Shown here: piece by piece, positions 1 to 6,266 of the stretch
How the letters are laid out: each line of letters starts with the position of its first letter
How positions within the stretch are numbered: the first letter of the stretch is position 1
Assembly: GCA_947258805.1 (NCBI GenBank)
Contig: CAMYJV010000071.1
Coordinates: forward strand, 1 to 8,080
Reading direction: 5' to 3'
Source: an uncultured Gammaproteobacteria bacterium
GTDB lineage: Bacteria > Pseudomonadota > Gammaproteobacteria > GCA-2729495
Length of the DNA stretch: 8,080 nucleotides
Program-made: the position numbers and the translations under genes
Notes under the pieces: model-generated
What the model was told of the DNA's origin: nothing
What the model saw: the letters and a program-made list of their open reading frames with translations, nothing else
Database searches by the model: none

Positions 1-1
1 C

Positions 2-160
2 GCGGTGCTGTTCGGCGCTGCCACGATCTATTCCGGCGGCATGGCCCTGTTCGGAGGCGCTGAAGCCCGGGCGGCGGTTGGCGATGCGGTTCCATTGGTG
101 CTTTGGTTCAATTTGCGCAAAAGGACATTAGACCATGAAGACAAACGACCAAAACGTTGA
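2..160 (+). CDS. C-terminal end of a hydrophobic protein (partial, possibly a truncated remnant)
   Basis: An open frame enters from the window's left edge and stops at TGA 158-160, giving 52 residues. It begins with a hydrophobic, Gly/Ala-rich stretch (AVLFGAATIYSGGMALFGG), then a short polar part, a second hydrophobic run (VPLVLWFNL), and a charged tail ending KRPKR. This looks like the end of a small integral membrane protein. My impression, from memory only, is that proteins of this kind normally carry another membrane helix after the LWFN segment; here the reading switches abruptly to charged residues. It overlaps the start of the gene at 135 by 26 bases in another frame. The gene may therefore have been broken when the less GC-rich downstream gene was placed here, or this may be its natural end. 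Start and most of the protein lie outside the window, so function is unknown. Confidence 0.4.
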   Translation, partial: AVLFGAATIYSGGMALFGGAEARAAVGDAVPLVLWFNLRKRTLDHEDKRPKR

Positions 161-539
161 CACTGACGAGGAATCAGGTGGGTCAATTGGTTTTCTACGC
201 GCTAGCGAAAAGATGTGGATATCGACTTGTGAGGTTCCTTTGGTTTTCCTCGAAGATTTAGGGTTTTCGAAAGAGAGGATCCAAGCTGCGAAGGACTTTA
301 ATCGGAAGTTTGTGAGCGGATTTTTCGCTCGGGTCCGGAAGATCGGCGAGAAGCTGAGTTTCGGCCGCCATTCGTCGCGAAAAGTGGCGGAAGAGAAATC
401 AGAGGCGAAGAAGACCAGGTCGATAAAAGCCACAAGCTCGGGTAGAGAAGCAATTTCAACAAAGACCAAGCCTGCTAGGCCGGCCGCGACAGCAAAAACG
501 CCGCAGGGCAAGAATGCCCCCGCGGATATCGCCAACTGA
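135..539 (+). CDS. Small hypothetical protein with basic Lys/Ala-rich C-terminal tail
   Basis: The 134-residue protein starts at ATG 135, preceded by AAGGA (121-125) with a 9-base spacing, a good ribosome site. Residues 1-20 are acidic and polar. Residues 21-75 look helical and amphipathic, with two Trp/Phe-bearing segments (MWISTCEVPLVFLEDLGF and DFNRKFVSGFFARVRKIGE). From residue 76 the chain is low complexity, rich in Lys, Ala, Ser, Thr and Arg, and would be disordered and DNA- or RNA-binding in character. No signal peptide or membrane helix is seen. The layout (helical core plus AKTP-like basic tail) recalls phasin-like granule proteins or histone-H1-like tails, but I do not recognise a family. 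G+C is lower than in the neighbours: bases 181-300 contain 53 G/C of 120. This suggests a different origin or weak codon selection. It appears to be a single-gene unit. Confidence 0.7.
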   Translation: MKTNDQNVDTDEESGGSIGFLRASEKMWISTCEVPLVFLEDLGFSKERIQAAKDFNRKFVSGFFARVRKIGEKLSFGRHSSRKVAEEKSEAKKTRSIKATSSGREAISTKTKPARPAATAKTPQGKNAPADIAN

Positions 540-616
540 ACGTGGGCATCAGAATATTCTGGCCTGACAGCAATTTCTTCTCATTCTGTAGGCGGCCGTT
601 TTTGGCCGAAATCAGC

Positions 617-644
617 CAGTTAGCTGCGTCGCGGCAAGTAGCTG
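617..644. repeat. Imperfect direct repeat, left copy (pairs with 2826-2855)
   Basis: CAGTTAGCTG (617-626), one base, then GTCGCGGC (628-635), then AAGTAGCTGG. The same two blocks occur in the same orientation at 2826-2835 and 2839-2846, separated by three bases instead of one and followed by a similar GATAGACCGG. The two copies flank the 742-2804 gene pair almost exactly. This could be a trace of insertion or duplication, or coincidence; there is no recombinase nearby. Confidence 0.35.
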
Positions 645-741
645 GTAAGCGTTGATGCCCGATGACGGACATTAGTTCCCCACTCCGGGTCAGCACTATC
701 CGCAGTTTCCAAGGCCCACCAGTGCCCCAATATGTGCATCT

Positions 742-1218
742 ATGGGCTCACGAACGAATGTCGAATTATTCACGAGCGCGTTGCTGGCACTTGCTATCGG
801 TGGAGCCATCTACCTTCTGGAACGACCCGCGGGCACAACGGCCTTACTGCCGAGCTTCCAGCTTGCCTCACCTTCCTGGCTGGGCCAGCACCTGCCGAGT
901 TTTTGCCATGTTTTCAGCTTCTCGATCCTGACATGCTGCGCTTTGCAGCCATGGCAGGCAGCGCCGCTGTTTAGTTGCCTTTTCTGGGTCGGTGTCAACG
1001 GGCTGTTCGAAGCAGGGCAAATTGACGTCATTGCGTCAGGAATCGCTTCTGGCTGGCCGGACTGGCTGCAAGAGTGGCCGGCGCTTACCCATATCGATGC
1101 CTACTTCCTGGCAGGCACCTTTGATCCGCTGGATATCCTGTTCATCGTCCTTGGCGGACTCGCCGCATACTGGCTTGTACAGCGCGCCAACCCGGCAGGC
1201 ATTGAAGCATCATGCTAG
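742..1218 (+). CDS. Small integral membrane protein, VanZ-like in layout
   Basis: The 158 residues contain four likely membrane helices at about 9-26, 51-68, 75-92 and 129-147. Polar positions recur near membrane edges: His50, His56, Glu90, Asp119, and a GTFDPLD segment (125-131) just before the last helix. A short membrane protein with an early His and a late (G/R)xxDxxD element ahead of the final helix resembles VanZ-like proteins, but I can only infer this. ATG 742 is the first start after the in-frame stop at 673-675. No convincing Shine-Dalgarno precedes it, so the start is uncertain. The gene ends in ATGCTAG: its TAG (1216-1218) lies inside the first codons of the next gene, implying translational coupling with the exported propeller protein. 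Function is unknown; a role in the envelope or in handling its partner is a guess. Confidence 0.72.
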   Translation: MGSRTNVELFTSALLALAIGGAIYLLERPAGTTALLPSFQLASPSWLGQHLPSFCHVFSFSILTCCALQPWQAAPLFSCLFWVGVNGLFEAGQIDVIASGIASGWPDWLQEWPALTHIDAYFLAGTFDPLDILFIVLGGLAAYWLVQRANPAGIEASC

Positions 1219-2804
1219 CTGTGCGAACTAAATCCCAGGCACTGGCGAGACTTGTCTTACTGACCCTGGTCATTTCCACAGGATTCATCAGCCTGGTTGG
1301 ATCGGGGGGCGGTAGCGGGGATTTTGGTGAACCCGGTAATCCGACCTGCACCGGGATCTTCGACGTGGTCGACGCTTTCGGTTTCCGTCCTGCAGTCAAT
1401 GCCCCGCTGGATACCCCGATCAACTCGAATACGGCCATCATCGAGGGCTTCTGCTCCGTGAAGGACATTACGATTACCGGGCCCGGCGAGTACTCAATTA
1501 GCGGCGGCCCCTTCACCAACAGTCCGGGCAAAATAGGTCCCAACTCGAGCCTGGTGGTCCGAATCACCTCGGCGCCGACCTTTGGCACAACCCGCTCCGC
1601 CCGGATCGCCATCGGTGACCACTTACTGGATCCCACCGCGACTTTCTCGGTAACGACCAGTGCCGGCAGTCCCGCGAACGCGCCGACGGTGGAGATTCTG
1701 ACGCCGCTCGATCAGCAGGTCGTCAATGCGGAAACGCTGATCGTGGCCGGTCGAGCCAGCGATCCGGACGGCATCGCGTCGATCACGGTGAATGGCGTCA
1801 ACGCAATGACTGGTGACGGCTTTGCGAACTGGTGGGCCCAGATACCTCTGAACTCCGGCCTTAACCTGATTTCGGTGTCCAGTGCGGACACCCTGCTGAA
1901 TATCAACCCTGCCGCGGCGCAGGTCGAAATCGATAACCTTGCCGTGGTGCTTGCTGTGCCGGTCGATCTGGCCGTGGACGAAACCAACGCGCGGATCCTG
2001 GTGATCGATGCGGAGCTCCGCGCGCTGGTGGCCGTGGACATCGCGTCGGGCGATGTCAGCATGATCTCCGACGCTGACCGGCCCGATAACCTGGTTGCCT
2101 TTATCGAGCCTGTTCGACTGGCCGTCAACGCGAGCGCGACAACGGCGTGGGTCATTGACCATGCCTACGAGGACCTGATCGTCGTCGACCTCACCACGGG
2201 TAGCCGCAGCTTGCTGGTAGACACCGTCGCCCCGGATCCGGGTGAATCTCTCCAGGAAGCTCGCGACATCGCGCTGGACGAGATCAGCAACCAGGCTCTC
2301 CTGCTCGTCGGTGGCCTCAACAGCGCGGTCAATGACACCCGCATAATCTCGGCCAACCTGGCGAACGGGGATCGGGCAATTCTGTCCGACGGCTCGACGC
2401 CCAATGGCGATAATCCTTTTGGCACTCTTTTCTCCGGGATGAGCGAGGTCTTCGATGGTGCCGGCTTCAGGCTGCTGGTCATGCAAGAGGCGAATCTGCT
2501 CGCCGTAGACCCGCTCACCGGAGACAGGACCGTCTTCTCACCCTCTGGGGTAGAAAGTGCCATAGACGCGACGCTGGACCTGTTGAGCAACCGCGCAATT
2601 ATCCTGAACCGGTTTAGCTCGACGCTCTATGGCGCGGATCTGAACAGCGGGAACCTGGAATTGCTCTGGCCTGTATCCGGCGGTTTCAATCCGCAACGCA
2701 TCGCCTTTGATCCGCTCAACAATCGCACACTGGTCCTGTTCCTGTCCTACAGCGAGATTTTCGCCGTGGACATGCTGACTGGTGAAAGCTCCGTCGCCTA
2801 CTGA
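1212..2804 (+). CDS. Exported Ig-like plus six-bladed beta-propeller protein
   Basis: The 530-residue product begins with a basic stretch (RTKSQALAR, 5-13) and a hydrophobic core (14-30), an export signal. The core ends LVGSGGGSG, the place where a lipoprotein would show LxGC. Here it is Ser31, and the first Cys is residue 46. Residues 46-150 form a beta domain with ITITGPGEYSISGGPF (86-101) and a TFGTT segment (123-127), a type common in secreted gammaproteobacterial proteins. Residues 158-240 look Ig-like (PTVEILTP start, SDPDGIASITVNG). Residues 250-530 carry six repeats ending in (V/A)D-x2-(T/S)G motifs at 275, 325, 381, 432, 475 and 519, a six-bladed propeller of NHL/YVTN type; the last blade ends at the C-terminus. 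It probably binds a ligand or acts as a scaffold in the periplasm or on the cell surface. The start overlaps the membrane gene; GTG 1221 is an alternative. Confidence 0.85.
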   Translation: MLAVRTKSQALARLVLLTLVISTGFISLVGSGGGSGDFGEPGNPTCTGIFDVVDAFGFRPAVNAPLDTPINSNTAIIEGFCSVKDITITGPGEYSISGGPFTNSPGKIGPNSSLVVRITSAPTFGTTRSARIAIGDHLLDPTATFSVTTSAGSPANAPTVEILTPLDQQVVNAETLIVAGRASDPDGIASITVNGVNAMTGDGFANWWAQIPLNSGLNLISVSSADTLLNINPAAAQVEIDNLAVVLAVPVDLAVDETNARILVIDAELRALVAVDIASGDVSMISDADRPDNLVAFIEPVRLAVNASATTAWVIDHAYEDLIVVDLTTGSRSLLVDTVAPDPGESLQEARDIALDEISNQALLLVGGLNSAVNDTRIISANLANGDRAILSDGSTPNGDNPFGTLFSGMSEVFDGAGFRLLVMQEANLLAVDPLTGDRTVFSPSGVESAIDATLDLLSNRAIILNRFSSTLYGADLNSGNLELLWPVSGGFNPQRIAFDPLNNRTLVLFLSYSEIFAVDMLTGESSVAY

Positions 2805-2825
2805 CTGGCTGACATTTCCGGCAAG

Positions 2826-2855
2826 CAGTTAGCTGTTAGTCGCGGCGATAGACCG
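2826..2855. repeat. Imperfect direct repeat, right copy (pairs with 617-644)
   Basis: CAGTTAGCTG (2826-2835) lies in the 31-base gap between the two convergent stop codons. GTCGCGGC (2839-2846) lies inside the last codons of the SnoaL-like gene on the minus strand, with that gene's stop codon (TTA on the plus strand) as the three-base spacer. The left copy has only one spacer base. No T-run or long hairpin that would mark a terminator is visible in this gap. Confidence 0.35.
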
Positions 2856-3420
2856 GATCGCCCCGGCCCCGTTCACCGCGAATCTTCAGTACCTTGAACA
2901 TGCCCTCGTCCCAGATGGATGTCGTGGGCAGGTTCTGGTTCCAGTCCATCACCACGGTGCGGCGCTTGATGCGCCATTCGCCGTCGCGCTTTTCCAGCTT
3001 GTCGACGTAGCGCCCGCCGTAGAAAAAGTCCTGCTGACCCTCCTGGCCAGCGTCGATGCCAAGCTGGGCCAGGTAGGTCGGCCCGAAAATATCGCGGATT
3101 CTGTCGGTAGCACCCTTCACACGGTGGTAGGCGAGGAGATAAGCCTCCGTGTAAGCCACGTCACCGTCGAGCTCCATGTGTACGTTGCAGATCGCATGCT
3201 GGGTCACCTCGAACCAGTTCTGGATTTCTTCCACGATAAATTCCGCGAACTCCTCGGCATTGCCGTTGAACACGCCGTGCTCGTCGTAACCATCGGGCCA
3301 GTACACGGTTTTCATCAGTTCCACGTCGGCGCGGTCCAAGGCCCGACAGTAACGGGTCAGCACATCGTAAATCTTCTGGCGATCGACGACTTCCTGCAGT
3401 TCGGCACTCAGTTCGCTCAT
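2836..3420 (-). CDS. SnoaL-like / NTF2-fold protein (SnoaL_4 type)
   Basis: The 194-residue protein fits the nuclear-transport-factor-2 fold family that includes SnoaL cyclases, scytalone dehydratase and dioxygenase beta subunits. Diagnostic parts are the N-terminal helix pair RYCRALDRADVELMKTVYW (23-41), the DEHG element (46-49), TQHAICNVHMEL (73-84) on the strand that usually carries the pocket His, and the late beta hairpin GRYVDKLEKRDGEWRIKRR (136-154). Tyr24, Asp29, His75 and His81 are candidate pocket residues. Family members dehydrate, isomerise or cyclise hydrophobic ring compounds without cofactors, or are non-catalytic. The insert around 110-132 and the tail after 160 make it longer than minimal family members. 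ATG 3420 is preceded by GGAG (3432-3429) at 8 bases. It is the last gene of the five-gene leftward unit. The cytoplasmic fold is confident; the reaction is unknown. Confidence 0.88.
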   Translation of the reverse strand: MSELSAELQEVVDRQKIYDVLTRYCRALDRADVELMKTVYWPDGYDEHGVFNGNAEEFAEFIVEEIQNWFEVTQHAICNVHMELDGDVAYTEAYLLAYHRVKGATDRIRDIFGPTYLAQLGIDAGQEGQQDFFYGGRYVDKLEKRDGEWRIKRRTVVMDWNQNLPTTSIWDEGMFKVLKIRGERGRGDPVYRRD

Positions 3421-3440
3421 TGTTCTTGCTCCGAAGGGGA

Positions 3441-3458
3441 ACCGGCCCTCGCGCCGGT
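3441..3458. other. Short hairpin between the two SnoaL-like genes
   Basis: ACCGGC (3441-3446) and GCCGGT (3453-3458) are perfect complements around a 6-base loop in the 41-base gap between the two SnoaL-like genes. No T-run follows it on either strand, so it is unlikely to be a terminator. An RNA-processing or stability element that tunes expression of the last gene is possible; a chance GC-rich palindrome is also possible. Confidence 0.3.
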
Positions 3459-3461
3459 CCG

Positions 3462-3902
3462 CTATGCCATATCGGCGCGGTGCCGGCTGAGATCGCCGAT
3501 CAGGTCCGGCGAGATGTCCCGCTTGGTAAATCGCCAGGTCCCCGCAACCTCCTCGTAAGTGTCGCGATAGTGCCCCGAGAAGATGGGCTGCAGCGGAAAG
3601 TCCGGGGGCACGGCCTGGAACACCGTGATGTAGCAGTGGGCGGTGGCGTGATTATCCGCCGGACCTACATTAATCTGTACATTCGTCATCATGTGCTTCG
3701 TCAGCGGCTTGCCGTCGTAAAGAGTCACGTTCTGCAAGGTCTCCAGCACCGCCGCTGAGCCGGTGTCGCCCCCGCTGGGATCGCCCAGCACCCGCCAGGT
3801 GGCATGTTCGAACAGGCGTGCACAGCCCGCCATGTCGCCGGCGTCCAGGCGAAAGCAGTACTCGTTCATCAGGGCAAGGATGGCTTCGTAGGCGTCGGTC
3901 AT
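3462..3902 (-). CDS. SnoaL-like / NTF2-fold protein, short form
   Basis: At 146 residues this is the usual size for a single SnoaL-like domain. It shows the family's opening helices NEYCFRLDAGDMAGCARLFE (13-32), a TKHMMTNVQINV segment (68-79) with the pocket His (His70) before a central strand, and a closing hairpin GHYRDTYEEVAGTWRFTKRD (110-129). Tyr15, Asp20 and His70 are the likely pocket residues. Relatives are annotated as nuclear transport factor 2 family proteins, often found beside aromatic or steroid degradation genes as hydratases, dehydratases or isomerases. ATG 3902 has GGGAG (3915-3911) at 8 bases, inside the 21-base gap after the upstream ABM gene. It is distinct from, but the same fold as, the next gene; the two may form a heteromeric pair, as NTF2-fold proteins commonly dimerise. 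No metal-binding or cofactor motif is visible. Confidence 0.88.
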   Translation of the reverse strand: MTDAYEAILALMNEYCFRLDAGDMAGCARLFEHATWRVLGDPSGGDTGSAAVLETLQNVTLYDGKPLTKHMMTNVQINVGPADNHATAHCYITVFQAVPPDFPLQPIFSGHYRDTYEEVAGTWRFTKRDISPDLIGDLSRHRADMA

Positions 3903-3923
3903 GAATCCGTCTCCCAGCGGCTG

Positions 3924-4217
3924 CTATTCCACGAGATCGAAGAACTGCAGATCCATCTCTTCGGACAGTGCGTCGAGGATCGGCGGCACCAGCCGCTCGT
4001 GATCGGGTGCATCCTGGTGGACCTGGAAGGCGACATCGTCCTTGAAGCGGGAATACACGACGTAGGTGTTGGGCGCATCGCGGTGTTTCAGGAAGTCGTA
4101 GACCAGGGTGTCCGGCTCGGTGTCCTTGGTAATGTCGGACAACTCCTTCTGCAAAGCTTCGAATTCCGCGATCTTGTCGGCCTTGACTACGAGCCGGGCG
4201 ATGAATGCCGTCTGCAT
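3924..4217 (-). CDS. ABM-fold protein (antibiotic biosynthesis monooxygenase / quinol monooxygenase family)
   Basis: The 97-residue protein is a single dimeric alpha+beta barrel domain: first strand TAFIARLVVKAD (3-14), helix EFEALQKEL (18-26), TEPDTLVYDF (33-42), strand NTYVVYSRFKD (50-60), and a helix with His67 (VAFQVHQD) leading to a hydrophobic C-terminal strand. ABM relatives include cofactor-free monooxygenases such as ActVA-Orf6 and YgiN, heme-degrading enzymes and non-catalytic partners. The E-P-D-T and late His are typical of the quinol-monooxygenase-like branch. It shares the same framework with the other ABM gene in this unit (5908-6210) but is clearly diverged from it (about one residue in three by eye). 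ATG 4217 has AGGAG (4229-4225) 7 bases upstream. It lies 25 bases after the CoA ligase. Actual catalysis is unproven. Confidence 0.85.
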   Translation of the reverse strand: MQTAFIARLVVKADKIAEFEALQKELSDITKDTEPDTLVYDFLKHRDAPNTYVVYSRFKDDVAFQVHQDAPDHERLVPPILDALSEEMDLQFFDLVE

Positions 4218-4242
4218 GCTGACTCTCCTGGTCTTGCTGTGT

Positions 4243-5901
4243 TCAGCCCAGGCCCAGCTCTGCAGTGAGCTGATCCCGGAGCCGGAATTTCTGAATCTTG
4301 CTGGTGGACATCGGCCACTCGGTCACGAAGCGAACGTAGCGTGGCACCTTGAAGCTTGCAATCTCGCCCTTGCAGAAGGCCACCAGCTCTTCTTCCGTCG
4401 CCTGCTGGCCGCCTTCCAGTTCGATGAAGGCGGCGGCCACTTCCTGCAGCCGAGCATCCGGCACGCCCACCACCTGCGCCAGCTTCACCGCCGGGTGCCG
4501 GGCGAGGAAAGATTCGATTTCGGCGGCCGCGACATTTTCGCCGCCGACTTTCAGCATGTCCTTGAAACGGCCGTGGAACATGATCTGGCCATTCTCGTCG
4601 AAGGAACCCATGTCGCCGGTGCGGAAAAAGCCCTCCTCATCGAAAGCTTCTACCGTTTTTTCCGGATCCTTGTAATAGCCATCGAACAGGCTGTAGCCAC
4701 GCACCAGGATCTCACCCTGCTCGCCGGTGGGCACCGGCTCACCGCTATCGATGTCGACGATCTTCACCTCGAGCCCTGGCAGCGGCGTGCCGAGGCGAGT
4801 ACACCGGGCTTCCAGGCTGTCGGTCAGCTCGCTCGTGCACACGGTACCGCCGGTTTCCGTCATGCCGTAAGTGCCCACGTAGACCGTGTCGGGCATGGCC
4901 CCGAGCATCGCGTCCTTGATGCCGGGTGGCTGCACGGCGAAGTTGCTGTTCATCAGCCTGATGCGGCTCAGGTCCGTGCGCGGGAAATCCGGGTGGTGGA
5001 TCAGGTCTGACATGATGGTGACGAAACACGGATAGGTGGCCGTTGCCTGTTCCTCCTCCAGCATCTTCAGCGCGACGCCCGCGTCGAAGTAGCTCATCGT
5101 GAGATAGGCGCCCGCAACATCGAAAATCGCCACCATCGGCAATATCGCCGCAATGTGGAACATGGGCAGTGGTGACCAGAAGCGATCTTCCTGGCGCAAC
5201 TGGTAGCGGTAACGGCCCAGCGCAATGCTGTTGCGCACGATGGCCTCGTGGCTGATGGGGCAGCCCTTCGGGTTGGCCGTGGTGCCCGACGTGTACAACA
5301 TGATGGCCGGGTCGCGCACGCGCGTGCGCATGCGGGTCGCCTGTACGTCTGCCACCGGGATGCCGTCGGCCAGTGCGTCGAACTGCTGCTCGGTGACAAA
5401 ACCCGCCGGCGTCGAATCGCCCAGCAACACGATGTTGCGCAGCTTTGGCGCGGATTCGAGTTGCAGGTGCTGCGCGTTGGGCGCGGCGGTCAGACCGGGC
5501 AAGCCCTTGCCCAGGCGCTCGACGAAATCCACGTGTTCGGCGATCTGGTCGGTGGTCACGACGGTGACCAGGTCGGCATTCTCGACCACATACTGCAGTT
5601 CGCCGGCGCGAAAGCGCGCGTTGATCGGCACAGTGACCGCGCCGCACAGCGCAACGCCGAACAGGAACTCCGGGAACTCGAAACAGGTGGGCAACAGCAA
5701 ACCCACGTGGTCGCCCGGCTTTACCCCCAGGGCCTGCAGACCGCGGGCCCGCTGATAGGCGCGTTCGGCGAGTTCGGCAAAGCTCTGGCGCCCCTCCGGA
5801 AACACGATCGCGTCAGCATCGGCGTAGTCGTCCGCTGCCCGGAGCAGCAGGTCACCCAGCGTAGTTGCGCGTATCGGGTGTTCGAAAGCCGGCAACGACA
5901 C
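4243..5901 (-). CDS. AMP-forming acyl/aryl-CoA ligase (ANL superfamily)
   Basis: The 552-residue enzyme should convert a carboxylic acid, ATP and CoA to the acyl-CoA via an acyl-adenylate. All core motifs are present: P-loop YTSGTTANPKG (203-213), GTYGMTETGG (343-352), FRTGD (426-430) with the ATP-ribose-binding Asp430, the hinge GRFKDMLKVGGENV (444-457) with Asp448 and the CoA-binding Gly453-Gly454, and the C-terminal SKIQKF with the catalytic Lys535. The MSTSKIQKFRLR ending is of the long/medium fatty-acyl or CaiC-like ligase type, not the PxTxSGK type. Length is normal. There is no signal peptide, so it is cytoplasmic. The start is GTG 5901, six bases after the preceding ABM stop, with weak GGAA at 5915-5912, so it is probably translationally coupled. 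It sits between two ABM genes and upstream of two SnoaL genes, pointing to a degradative acid. The pocket does not reveal the substrate. Confidence 0.95.
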   Translation of the reverse strand: MSLPAFEHPIRATTLGDLLLRAADDYADADAIVFPEGRQSFAELAERAYQRARGLQALGVKPGDHVGLLLPTCFEFPEFLFGVALCGAVTVPINARFRAGELQYVVENADLVTVVTTDQIAEHVDFVERLGKGLPGLTAAPNAQHLQLESAPKLRNIVLLGDSTPAGFVTEQQFDALADGIPVADVQATRMRTRVRDPAIMLYTSGTTANPKGCPISHEAIVRNSIALGRYRYQLRQEDRFWSPLPMFHIAAILPMVAIFDVAGAYLTMSYFDAGVALKMLEEEQATATYPCFVTIMSDLIHHPDFPRTDLSRIRLMNSNFAVQPPGIKDAMLGAMPDTVYVGTYGMTETGGTVCTSELTDSLEARCTRLGTPLPGLEVKIVDIDSGEPVPTGEQGEILVRGYSLFDGYYKDPEKTVEAFDEEGFFRTGDMGSFDENGQIMFHGRFKDMLKVGGENVAAAEIESFLARHPAVKLAQVVGVPDARLQEVAAAFIELEGGQQATEEELVAFCKGEIASFKVPRYVRFVTEWPMSTSKIQKFRLRDQLTAELGLG

Positions 5902-5907
5902 GGCAGA

Positions 5908-6210
5908 CTATTCCATCGGGTCCAGGTATTCGCGCGTGTAGGGCGGATCGCCCCCTTCCATGCAGTCGAGCAGGTTAGGCGCGATTTCCTGCAGGTAAGA
6001 CGTATTCATATGCAACTCTTCGGCCGCCTCGTCCGCGAAAGACTCCATCACCGCAAACTCGCGGGGTCCGCGCAGACGGAAAAAGCGATAGTAAATAGTA
6101 TCGGGCTCGTTCGCGTGCACCTGCCGCTCGAGCTCGCGGGCGAGGCGAATGAACTCTTCCTCGCGACCGTCTTTGACCGTCATCCGGGCCAGGAAAGATA
6201 CGTTAGCCAC
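5908..6210 (-). CDS. ABM-fold protein, first gene of the ligase operon (GTG start)
   Basis: The product is 100 residues from GTG 6210: first strand NVSFLARMTVKDG (3-15), helix EEFIRLARELERQ (18-30), EPDTIYYRFF (35-44), strand EFAVMESFADE (51-61), then a helix with His67 and a Tyr/Pro-rich C-terminus. This is the antibiotic-biosynthesis-monooxygenase barrel, the same fold as the protein at 3924-4217, with shared EPDT, FxAR, VK and His positions. A GTG further upstream (6219-6217) opens the frame three codons earlier, but its first G is the last base of the AAGGAG ribosome site, so it cannot be the start. GTG 6210 sits 8 bases from that site. As the first gene behind the promoter at 6238-6266 and 6 bases before the CoA ligase, it probably works in the same pathway. 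A catalytic role (oxygenase, isomerase) is possible but not shown. Confidence 0.86.
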   Translation of the reverse strand: MANVSFLARMTVKDGREEEFIRLARELERQVHANEPDTIYYRFFRLRGPREFAVMESFADEAAEELHMNTSYLQEIAPNLLDCMEGGDPPYTREYLDPME

Positions 6211-6218
6211 GTCAGTCA

Positions 6219-6224
6219 CTCCTT
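6219..6224 (-). promoter_or_regulatory. Ribosome binding site that fixes the ABM gene start
   Basis: The minus strand reads AAGGAG from 6224 to 6219. The next in-frame GTG after it is at 6210, leaving an 8-base spacer. The earlier in-frame GTG at 6219-6217 shares its G with this site and is excluded as a start. Confidence 0.75.
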
Positions 6225-6237
6225 ATAAATAGGTCGG

Positions 6238-6266
6238 ATCATAGCACCGGCGGCAAAAAAACAGTC
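6238..6266 (-). promoter_or_regulatory. Candidate sigma70 promoter for the leftward five-gene unit
   Basis: On the minus strand TATGAT (6243-6238) is a good -10 box. A 17-base spacer puts the -35 at 6266-6261 (GACTGT), a weak match inside the A/T-tract inverted repeat. Transcription would begin near 6231, giving a leader of about 20 bases that holds the AAGGAG site before GTG 6210. The poor -35 would fit dependence on an activator or regulated access. Confidence 0.45.

Noticed and set aside
593..608. CGGCC-gttttt-GGCCG hairpin as a terminator after the gene at 135-539
   Set aside because: The stem is only 5 bp and the T-run is in the loop, not after the stem, so it does not have terminator form.
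662..974. Short plus-strand frames starting at 662 and 732
   Set aside because: They overlap the membrane-protein gene in other frames, have Cys/Arg/Pro/Ser-rich translations and end without any domain; the 742 frame gives a coherent membrane protein.
1623..2486. A 287-codon open frame on the minus strand
   Set aside because: It lies fully inside the propeller gene, opposite its repeats; its translation is Arg/Asp/His/Gly-rich low-quality sequence with no domain, typical of the antisense of GC-rich genes.
4108..5010. A 300-codon open frame on the plus strand with a signal-like beginning
   Set aside because: It is antisense to the second ABM gene and the CoA ligase core motifs; the hydrophobic start arises by chance from the ABM gene end and the intergenic gap.
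5248..6228. A 326-codon open frame on the plus strand
   Set aside because: It is antisense to the CoA ligase and the first ABM gene, both of which have complete motifs and good gene spacing; the plus-strand product shows no recognisable domain.
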